Assembly (NCBI RefSeq): GCF_000174195.1
Contig: NZ_ACFY01000039.1
Location: 1-64,000, forward strand
Reading direction: 5' to 3'
Length of the DNA: 64,000 nt
Origin: Roseburia inulinivorans DSM 16841
GTDB lineage: Bacteria; Bacillota; Clostridia; Lachnospirales; Lachnospiraceae
Below, one piece after another: positions 9,382 through 16,296 of this stretch; position 1 is the stretch's first letter, and every line of letters begins with the position of its first letter. The notes under the pieces were generated by a model that saw only the letters and a program-made list of their open reading frames with translations, was not told where the DNA came from and searched no databases. The translations under genes were made by a program, and so were the position numbers.

Positions 9382-9717
9382 GTGGAGTCAGAATATAGAA
9401 AAGGATATGTTTATATTCAAAAAATTTTTGCCGGAACAATAGCTGAAACAGAAGAAGGATATGAGTTTTCTTATAATGAGGATTATTTGAAAAGAGAAGA
9501 TGCAGTATCTGTAAGTTTGACGCTGCCATTACAAAAAGAGGCTTATAAAGCGACAGTTTTATTTCCTTTTTTTGATGGGTTAATTCCAGAAGGATGGCTC
9601 CTTGGTGTTGTAAGCCGTAACTGGAAAATCAATCAGAATGACAGATTTGGATTGCTGTTGTCGGTATGCAGGGATTGTATTGGAGATGTCAATATAAGAA
9701 ATGGGGAAGAGAAATGA
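9382..9717 (+). CDS. HipS-like protein (HipA N-subdomain 1)
   Basis: A 111-residue protein equal to the N-terminal couple_hipA domain: GYVYIQKIFAGTIAETEEGYEFSYNEDYL followed by VSLTLPLQKEAYKATVLFPFFDGLIPEGWL, the classic HipA pattern ending in FFDNLLPEG. In HipA this is fused to the kinase; here it is a separate gene, as in tripartite HipBST systems, where HipS neutralises the HipT kinase. GTG start with AAAGGAGG eight bases before it. Its stop overlaps the next start (ATGA). Confidence 0.82.
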   Translation: MESEYRKGYVYIQKIFAGTIAETEEGYEFSYNEDYLKREDAVSVSLTLPLQKEAYKATVLFPFFDGLIPEGWLLGVVSRNWKINQNDRFGLLLSVCRDCIGDVNIRNGEEK

Positions 9718-10672
9718 AATGTCTATGTTGTGGAAAAACAATAAGGGAGAATGCTTCTAATGCGGAAAAGGAGTGGAGCTGGCATAAAAAATGTGTGAAA
9801 TCGTTTTTTATGACAGAAGAAATGCCCTTTTTAGATATTACGAAGGAACAATTGGAAAGGCTCGCAAATGAGACTGTCAATGAGGGACTTACAGTACCAG
9901 GAGTTCAAAAAAACTATCCTTGCATTTGTCCAGTGACACGAATGCAAGACTTACAATTGTAGATTATCCAACAGGGTATATTTTAAAGCCACAGACAGAA
10001 GAATTTGATTATATGCCTGAATTTGAAGACCTGGCAATGCGTCTGGCAGAGTTGATGGGAATCCAGACAGTGCCGCATGCACTGATAAAAATAAATGATG
10101 AGTACGCTTATATTACAAAGAGAGTAGATCGCGATATTGAAAAAAATGAGATAAAATTATATGCAATGGAAGATTTTTGCCAGCTATCGAATCGCTTAAC
10201 GCAGGATAAATACAAAGGGTCTTATGAAAACTGCGGAAGAATCATAAAGAAGTATTCTATTACACCAGGGTTAGATTTATCAGAATTATACTTACGGGTT
10301 GTGGGATCTTTTATCATTGGAAATTCGGATATGCATTTGAAAAATTTTTCGTTAAGAGAAACTGAACCGGGAAACAGAAGGTTTCAATTATCAAACGCAT
10401 ATGATATGCTCCCTGTAAATGTAATTATGCCGGAAGATAAAGAACAGATGGCACTTACTATTAATGGAAAGAAGAGAAATATTCATAAAAAAGAATTTAA
10501 AATATTAGCAGAAGTATGTGATATTCCTGCAAACGCAGCAGAAAAAATGATAGAAAAATTATGTGCATTAGAAAATAAAATGTTGTCACTTGTGGATGAA
10601 TCCTATTTGCCTCAAGCGCAAAGGGATGAACTGAAAACATTGATCAGAGATCGTGTAGCGATTTTATTGTGA
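9714..10672 (+). pseudogene. HipT-like serine/threonine kinase toxin, frameshifted
   Basis: Reading across one frameshift gives a 319-residue HipA/HipT kinase. It begins with a small zinc-finger-like segment (MKCLCCGK...WHKKC), then GVQKKLSLHLS (the HipA ATP-site strand), ILKP, and YITKRVDRD. The catalytic segment FIIGNSDMHLKNFSL (Asp and Asn of the catalytic loop) and the metal-binding SNAYDMLPV follow. The frame breaks in the run of seven A at 9907-9913; eight A restores it. Where E. coli HipT has its Ser-Ile-Ser autophosphorylation site before the GxQ motif, this protein reads T-V-P. HipA kinases phosphorylate tRNA synthetases; the target here is unknown. The frameshift may be a homopolymer sequencing error. 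Confidence 0.8.
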
Positions 10673-10843
10673 GAAAAGAAGAAAGCGGACATTTGAGCGG
10701 TATGAACTATTCCAACAATGAAATGATAAAATGATTCCCTATAAGGTCAATATTAAGATACCTTAGAATTAATTAAGAACAAAGCAGAAAAAATATTGTA
10801 AATAATCAGGTTATCGGAAAACGATAGAAAAAGGGACGGAATA

Positions 10844-11944
10844 ATGAAAAACAAATTCATAATACTTACAATAACAGGACTGTTGCTTGCATCATTAGCT
10901 GCGTGTGGAGGTTCCAAGACACCGGATGCGTCAAAAAATACGGCAGATCAGGAAGCGCAGAATCAGAATCAGGACAGTCAGGGAACATCTGACACTATTC
11001 AGGGTGACATAGAGGAAAATCACGGAAGCGATGATACGGAAGGCAGCAGCGACAGTGCAGAAAATGCAAGCGAAAACCAAAGTGGTGATCTGACATTCGC
11101 GGATCTTGCAAAATATTCATTCGAATTTTGCAGTGGTGCAGGTGGATGGTCTACCGATTTTGAAATTGAAAAAGATGGCTCTTTCAAGGGATCTTACCAT
11201 GATTCTGATATGGGAGACACCGGGGATGACTATGAGAATGGAACGATGTATCTCTGCGGCTTTTCAGGAAAATTTACTGATCTGACCAAAATCAATGATT
11301 ATACTTACCAGATGAAAATGGAGAATCTTACCTATGATGAGACTCCGGGAAAAGAAGAAATTGCAGATGGAGTGAAGTATATTTATACAGATGTTTATGG
11401 TCTGGAAGGAACGGACACCTTTAAAGTGTATCTTCCGGGGGCACCGGTGAGTGATCTGTCAGAAGATGTATATTTCTGGGTACGGTGGGCAAATGACGAT
11501 AGCGAGGAAGGAACGCAGGATACGTTGACGATTCCAATTATTGTAAATGAAGAAATGGGGTATGGAATTTATTCCTACGAAAGACAGACACCATATGAGG
11601 AAGCGCAAAGTACATTAAATACTTATCAAGCATCCTATGATGCAGCGGAGGAGGAGCTTAAAAAAGCAACTCTACAGTCCCGAATGGACGATTACGCTAT
11701 GCAGATGTATGATATCAGCGATTCCTGCTTAAATGAAATCTGGAATCTTGTAAAATACAATACAAGTGAGGAAAAGTTCAATGAGATTCTCACTGAGCAG
11801 AGAAAATGGATTGCAGACAAAGAAGCAGCAGGCAACGAAATCCTGGATCAAAACGATGGATCTTCGGCACAGATGGACAGCAGTCTTAAGATGGCAGAGC
11901 TTACCATGGAGCGTTGTGAAGAACTGGCAGATTATTTGAAGTAA
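10844..11944 (+). CDS. Lipoprotein with C-terminal LprI-like domain
   Basis: A 366-residue secreted lipoprotein. A signal peptide ends in the lipobox LAAC (Cys21), followed by an acidic, Gln/Ser-rich linker to about residue 80. Residues about 85-230 form an unrecognised globular domain. The C-terminal 110 residues (AQSTLNTYQASYDAAEEEL...MYDISDSCLNEIWNLVKYNTSEEKFNEILTEQRKWIADKEAAG) resemble the LprI/DUF1311 family, some members of which inhibit lysozyme, though the paired cysteines of that family are mostly absent. Monocistronic. Lysozyme inhibition is only an inference from the domain. Confidence 0.65.
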   Translation: MKNKFIILTITGLLLASLAACGGSKTPDASKNTADQEAQNQNQDSQGTSDTIQGDIEENHGSDDTEGSSDSAENASENQSGDLTFADLAKYSFEFCSGAGGWSTDFEIEKDGSFKGSYHDSDMGDTGDDYENGTMYLCGFSGKFTDLTKINDYTYQMKMENLTYDETPGKEEIADGVKYIYTDVYGLEGTDTFKVYLPGAPVSDLSEDVYFWVRWANDDSEEGTQDTLTIPIIVNEEMGYGIYSYERQTPYEEAQSTLNTYQASYDAAEEELKKATLQSRMDDYAMQMYDISDSCLNEIWNLVKYNTSEEKFNEILTEQRKWIADKEAAGNEILDQNDGSSAQMDSSLKMAELTMERCEELADYLK

Positions 11945-11965
11945 GATGGAAAAAGAGGACAATTT

Positions 11966-12097
11966 ATGCATATTTCAAGTAGTTTTACTCTGGCGGTGCA
12001 TCTTTTTATGTGTTCAAGGATTTGGATCGCGAAATTTATACGTCTCTGCTTGGATAAAAGAGATTATCACAATATTGTAATTCCCTACTCCCTATGA
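11966..12097 (+). pseudogene. Remnant of an Rrf2-type regulator N-terminus
   Basis: A 43-codon frame behind AGAGGA starts MHISSSFTLAVHLFMC, which is the start of Rrf2/BadM-family regulators, then loses similarity and stops. The rest of the regulator is missing. It sits between the lipoprotein and the NSS transporter. It may be a decayed gene end; it is too short to call functional. Confidence 0.4.
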
Positions 12098-12139
12098 TAT
12101 TCTGAGTATGTTTCAAAATAGAAATCAGGGGAGAAAATT

Positions 12140-13513
12140 ATGAAAAACCAAACGACAAAAAGAAGTTCTTTTTCAGGAAAAATCGGTTTTGTACTGTCAG
12201 CAGCCGGAGCGTCTGTGGGATTGGGGAATATCTGGCGGTTTCCATATCTGGCTGCCAAATACGGCGGCGGTATTTTCCTGCTTATCTATATCATTCTGGC
12301 ATTGACCTTTGGATATACGATGATCATGGCGGAGACATCGTTGGGACGTATGACGAAAAAAAGTCCGGTAGGAGCATTTGCGTCCTTTGGAAATTCACGC
12401 TGGTCTTCGCTGGGAGGCTGGATCAATGCAATCATTCCGGTTTTGATCGTGCCATATTATTCGGTGATCGGTGGATGGGTTTTAAAATATCTTGTTGAGT
12501 ATGTCAGAGGACATGCGCAGACAGTTGCAGAAGATGGTTATTTTTCTGCATTTATCTCAGATGGATTTTCCACGGAAATATGCTTTGTGATCTTTTCTGT
12601 GATCACATTGGCGATTATTTATGCGGGTGTGCGCAATGGAATCGAGCGTGTCTCCAAATTCATGATGCCGATACTTGTTGTGTTGTCTGTCATCATTGCA
12701 ATTTATTCTGTGACAAGACCAGGGGCTTTGGCTGGTGTGAAATATTTTCTTGTGCCAAATATCAGCAACTTTTCATGGATGACCGTTGTGGCAGCCATGG
12801 GGCAGATGTTTTATTCGCTGTCGATCGCGATGGGTATTCTCATTACATTTGGTTCTTATATGAAAAAAGAAACTTCCATTGAAGAGTCTACAAAGAATGT
12901 TGAAATTTTTGATACAGCAATTGCAATTATGGCTGGACTAATGATTATTCCGGCGGTGTTTGCTTTCTCTGGCGGAGATCCGGACACCTTACAGGCTGGA
13001 CCGGCATTGATGTTTATTACAATCCCAAAAGTTTTTGCAAGTATGGGATTTGGAACTTTTGCGGGAGTAATGTTCTTCTTGCTTGTACTTTTTGCAGCAC
13101 TTACGAGTTCAATCGCACTGACGGAAAGTGCGGTATCCACGTTTGAAGATGAACTTGGGTGGAGCCGGAAAAAATCTACGGTGCTCTGTGGCGTGATCAT
13201 GATCGCACTGGGAAGTCTGTCTTCGCTCGGATACGGACCTCTGGCAAATGTGAAGATCATTGGCATGCAGTTTTTGGATTTTTTTGATTTCCTGACGAAC
13301 TCTGTCATGATGCCGATTGCGGCAATTGCTACCTGTCTTTTTGTTTCAAGGGTTGTCGGGGTAAAGAGAATCGAAGAAGAAGTGACATACGGTGGCGGCA
13401 CATTCAAAAGAAGAAAAGTCTTTCTGTTTATGATACAGTATCTGTGTCCGATTTTTGCTGGAATCATTTTATTAAGCTCTGTCGCAAATGCATTTGGATG
13501 GATTTCCATGTAA
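12140..13513 (+). CDS. Sodium:neurotransmitter symporter family transporter
   Basis: A 457-residue membrane protein of the NSS/SNF family. The start KIGFVLSAAGASVGLGNIWRFPYLAAKYGGG is the unwound TM1 sodium and substrate site of LeuT-like transporters, and LTSSIALTESAVSTFEDE is the TM8 region. About 11-12 helices are predicted by eye, like the bacterial amino-acid importers MhsT and TnaT. The expected activity is Na+-driven uptake of an amino acid such as tryptophan or another hydrophobic residue; the substrate cannot be told from sequence. Single gene with GGGGAG before the ATG. Confidence 0.9.
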   Translation: MKNQTTKRSSFSGKIGFVLSAAGASVGLGNIWRFPYLAAKYGGGIFLLIYIILALTFGYTMIMAETSLGRMTKKSPVGAFASFGNSRWSSLGGWINAIIPVLIVPYYSVIGGWVLKYLVEYVRGHAQTVAEDGYFSAFISDGFSTEICFVIFSVITLAIIYAGVRNGIERVSKFMMPILVVLSVIIAIYSVTRPGALAGVKYFLVPNISNFSWMTVVAAMGQMFYSLSIAMGILITFGSYMKKETSIEESTKNVEIFDTAIAIMAGLMIIPAVFAFSGGDPDTLQAGPALMFITIPKVFASMGFGTFAGVMFFLLVLFAALTSSIALTESAVSTFEDELGWSRKKSTVLCGVIMIALGSLSSLGYGPLANVKIIGMQFLDFFDFLTNSVMMPIAAIATCLFVSRVVGVKRIEEEVTYGGGTFKRRKVFLFMIQYLCPIFAGIILLSSVANAFGWISM

Positions 13514-13525
13514 ATGCATTTGCGA
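13482..13525. terminator. Inverted repeat across the NSS stop codon
   Basis: TCGCAAATGCATTT (13482-13495) and AAATGCATTTGCGA (13512-13525) are perfect complements, 14 bp, with a 16-base loop. The last codons and the stop codon of the transporter lie inside it. It separates two convergent genes, so it probably ends transcription from both sides, although no long T run follows. Confidence 0.55.
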
Positions 13526-13536
13526 TAGGAAGGAAC

Positions 13537-13857
13537 TTATTTTTTCAACATTCCATAATGCTCTTCCATGTTTCCACCGAAGATGGCATTTTTATAGCCC
13601 AGTTTCTTAAAGGCTTTGACCGCTTTTTCCGGTCTGAAATTATAACTGCCGATGATATAGAGAGAAGTTTCCTTATCCGGGAATCTTCTTAAGATTCGGT
13701 CTTCCGTGATTTTATCCAATGGGATATTGACCGCACCGGCAACATGTCCGTGGTTAAATTCATCTTTGGTACGACAGTCGATCAACATGGCGTTCTCAGA
13801 AGTGTGAGCCTTGTTGATCGCTTCGTTCACTGTCAGTTTTTTCTTGAAAATACTCAT
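13537..13857 (-). CDS. Rhodanese-like domain protein without the catalytic cysteine
   Basis: A 106-residue single rhodanese domain: LTVNEAINKA, AMLIDCRTKDEFNHGHVAGAVNIPLDKI (the DxR and HxxGAxN motifs), then LYIIGSYNFRPEKAVKAFKKLGY. In active rhodaneses the last segment reads like LYCRSGNRSAKAA, with the sulfur-carrying Cys after the Tyr; here that position is Ile and no Cys is present in the loop. It therefore cannot form the persulfide and may be a binding or regulatory version. It is convergent with the NSS gene, with AGAGAGA before its start. Confidence 0.85.
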   Translation of the reverse strand: MSIFKKKLTVNEAINKAHTSENAMLIDCRTKDEFNHGHVAGAVNIPLDKITEDRILRRFPDKETSLYIIGSYNFRPEKAVKAFKKLGYKNAIFGGNMEEHYGMLKK

Positions 13858-14016
13858 TTTATCTCTCTCTTTCCAAAAAAGTATAATGATACAATTTTAC
13901 TACTAAAAATATTTTGCGTCAACGAAAAAGCAGATGTATTTTCTTTTTTGGTGTGATAAAATTATTGCATGTATGAGTGGGCATGAAATGTGTTTGATAT
14001 AGAAGGGATAGCACAG

Positions 14017-14727
14017 ATGATCAATATTGCAATCGTTGAAGATGAAGCTATGTACGCAAAGCAGCTGCAGGAGTTTTTGCTGCAGTATCAGAAGGAGAAT
14101 GGAGAAGTGTTCAATATTACCGTCTATTCAGATGGTGATCAGATCGTACACAAGTACAAGTCACAGTTTGATATTATTCTGATGGACGTGGAAATGAAGT
14201 TCATGGATGGTATGTCTGCTGCGGAGGAAATCCGGAAAGCAGACACGGAGGTTGTCATCATTTTCATTACAAATATGGCGCAGTATGCGATCCGCGGCTA
14301 TGCAGTGGATGCGCTTGACTATGTGCTGAAACCGGTGTCATACTTTGCATTTTCGCAGAGATTAAACCGTGCGATCAGCCGAATGAAGAAACGTGAGCAG
14401 AAAGTCATCACGGTGAACATCAAGGGCGGCGCTGTTCGGATTAATATTGCTAATATTTATTATATTGAAAGTCAGGGGCATAATCTGGTTTTACACACGA
14501 TCCTGGGGGATTATGAATCGGCGGGAACGATGAAGGAAGTCGAGGAAAAATTGCAGGGGCTTAATTTCTGCCGTGGAAATAAAGGGTATCTGATCAATTT
14601 GCAGCATGTGGACGGCATTCAGGACGGGTGCGCGGTTGTAAAAGGAGAGCCGCTTTTGTTAAGCCGCTCGCGCAAGAAAGAGTTTATGGAAGCACTGACG
14701 AATTACTGGGGAGAGGTTGTAAAATGA
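14017..14727 (+). CDS. LytTR-family response regulator
   Basis: A 236-residue regulator: receiver domain (MINIAIVEDE, phosphate-accepting Asp in IILMDVEM, Thr/Ser switch in IFITNMAQYA, Lys in VLKPVSY), then a LytTR DNA-binding domain (VNIKGGAVRINIANIYYIESQGHNLVLHT...FCRGNKGYLINLQHV). The ATG at 14017 has AGAAGGGA about eight bases before it and begins right at the receiver domain; the in-frame start at 13990 lacks a good site. The kinase gene overlaps its end by four bases. Likely targets are the downstream GH3 and GtrA-like genes, whose promoters carry LytTR-type direct repeats. Confidence 0.92.
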   Translation: MINIAIVEDEAMYAKQLQEFLLQYQKENGEVFNITVYSDGDQIVHKYKSQFDIILMDVEMKFMDGMSAAEEIRKADTEVVIIFITNMAQYAIRGYAVDALDYVLKPVSYFAFSQRLNRAISRMKKREQKVITVNIKGGAVRINIANIYYIESQGHNLVLHTILGDYESAGTMKEVEEKLQGLNFCRGNKGYLINLQHVDGIQDGCAVVKGEPLLLSRSRKKEFMEALTNYWGEVVK

Positions 14728-16061
14728 TGGATAATCTTATGCCGGATATTCCGCGGATTTATACGGCGGTTGCGGAATGGATGGCGTGCATGCTTTTTAT
14801 TGTATCGTTGAAAAAAAGATTTGAATGGTGGAAGAGCGGACTTATCATGGCAGGAATGCTAGTGCTGCAGTCTGTTTTTCTGGTGGCAACCGGAAATGTG
14901 CCGATCTATTTCTGGATTCCGTGTATGATCGCCGCAGTATCTCTGATGGTCGGGTTCATTTATTTCTGCTGTGACGTGAATTTTCAGGATGCCGGATATT
15001 TTGGCATGATCGCATTTGTTGTAGCGGAATTTATGGCATCTTTGGAATGGCAGATTGTATGTACTGTCTGGACAAATGAGCTGCCGGGCAAGGCGACAAA
15101 GAGTATCATGCTTGCGGCTGTTTATGGTGCAGTATTCTTTTTATTGTGGAAATTATTGCAGCAGCATCTTCCAAAAGATGGAAAGCTGAACATCAGCTTT
15201 AAAGAATATTTTTCCGCAGCAGTGATCGTCATCGCAGTGTTTGCGGTCAGCAATCTAAGTTTTATTTCTAATACGGGAGCATTTTCAAATGGATATGCGC
15301 TTGAAATCGGTCAGGTCCGCACGATCGTTGATCTCGGTGGAATTGCGGTTTTGTATGCGCACCTGATCCAATGTGGCGAACTCCGTGTGCGCAGGGAGTT
15401 AGAAGCAGTGCAGAATGTTTTACAGAATCAGTATGTGCAGTACAAGCAGTCACGTGAGAGTATCGATCTCATCAATTATAAATATCACGACTTAAAACAT
15501 CAGATCGCTGTGCTCCGGAGCGAGACTGACCCGGAAAAAAGAAATGAGTTTTTAAATCACATGGAAGATGAGATCAGGCAGTACGAAGCACAGAACAAGA
15601 CCGGAAATAAAGTGCTTGATACAGTGCTGACAAGCAAGAGTTTATACTGCGCAAAGCATGGGATCACGTTTACCTGCGTGGCAGATGGAACGCTGCTTGA
15701 TTTTATGGATATCATGGATATCTGCAGTATTTTCGGAAATGCGCTCGACAACGCGATCGAGTGTGAACTCAAGATTGCAGACAAGGAAAAGCGGCTGATC
15801 CATGTGACTGTGTCCCAGCAGAAGAATTTTTTGATCTTGCGTTTTGAAAATTACTACGAAGGTAGTTTGAAAGTGAAAGAAGGACGTTTCCTGACAACCA
15901 AGAAGGAAAAAGAGTTTCACGGTTACGGAATCAAGAGTATCCGCTATACGGTAAATAAATACGACGGCGCAGTCAGTATTGACACAAAAGAAAACTGGTT
16001 TGATCTGAAGATTTTGATCCCGATGAAAAAAACTGCATCTGACGAAGTGCAGAACGGATAA
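14724..16061 (+). CDS. AgrC/GHKL-type sensor histidine kinase
   Basis: A 445-residue membrane kinase that pairs with the LytTR regulator just upstream (ATGA overlap). Residues 1-220 hold six or seven hydrophobic helices that serve as the sensor. A coiled-coil linker leads to the phospho-acceptor segment SIDLINYKYHDLKHQIAVL (His in YHDLKH), then the GHKL ATPase with N box IFGNALDNAIE and G box GYGIKSI. The same architecture is found in AgrC and VirS, which sense peptides; the signal here is unknown. GGAGAGG precedes the start. Confidence 0.9.
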   Translation: MMDNLMPDIPRIYTAVAEWMACMLFIVSLKKRFEWWKSGLIMAGMLVLQSVFLVATGNVPIYFWIPCMIAAVSLMVGFIYFCCDVNFQDAGYFGMIAFVVAEFMASLEWQIVCTVWTNELPGKATKSIMLAAVYGAVFFLLWKLLQQHLPKDGKLNISFKEYFSAAVIVIAVFAVSNLSFISNTGAFSNGYALEIGQVRTIVDLGGIAVLYAHLIQCGELRVRRELEAVQNVLQNQYVQYKQSRESIDLINYKYHDLKHQIAVLRSETDPEKRNEFLNHMEDEIRQYEAQNKTGNKVLDTVLTSKSLYCAKHGITFTCVADGTLLDFMDIMDICSIFGNALDNAIECELKIADKEKRLIHVTVSQQKNFLILRFENYYEGSLKVKEGRFLTTKKEKEFHGYGIKSIRYTVNKYDGAVSIDTKENWFDLKILIPMKKTASDEVQNG

Positions 16062-16110
16062 CTGTGTCAAATAGAATACGGACGGTTAAACATTCGCATT
16101 TTTTGATTTA

Positions 16111-16157
16111 TAACGCTATGGTTTGTGCATTGTGCATGAAAACATAGCGTTATTTTT
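16111..16157 (+). terminator. Terminator after the sensor kinase
   Basis: TAACGCTATG (16111-16120) pairs perfectly with CATAGCGTTA (16143-16152), then TTTTT. It separates the regulator operon from the GH3 gene. Confidence 0.85.
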
Positions 16158-16180
16158 GTCTGAAACTCACAACGTGTAAT

Positions 16181-16241
16181 ACCGTTTATGCAAAAATAAT
16201 GCAGATTATGCAATTTTTCCATAAGAAAAGTACTTTATGAT
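16181..16241 (+). promoter_or_regulatory. LytTR-type direct repeats and promoter of the GH3 gene
   Basis: ACCGTTTAT (16181-16189) fits the published LytTR half-site pattern [TA][AC][CA]GTTN[AG][TG] fully; GCAGATTAT follows 20 bases later (16201-16209) with two mismatches. A TATGAT -10 box lies at 16236-16241, 35 bases after the second repeat starts. No good -35 box is present, as expected for an activated promoter. Almost the same block occurs before the GtrA-like gene (20889). Confidence 0.65.
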
Positions 16242-16296
16242 AGATTATAACTACAAAGTCCGGAACGGACAAAATAAATCTTGGGAGGATTTAGAG

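Noticed and set aside
10799-10830. A second sigma-28 promoter before the lipoprotein gene (TAAA ... CGATAG)
   Set aside because: The spacing between the boxes is about two bases too long and the -10 box is poor.
12856-13509. A 217-codon frame on the minus strand
   Set aside because: It is the complement of the NSS transporter gene, shows no family motif, and has no ribosome site.
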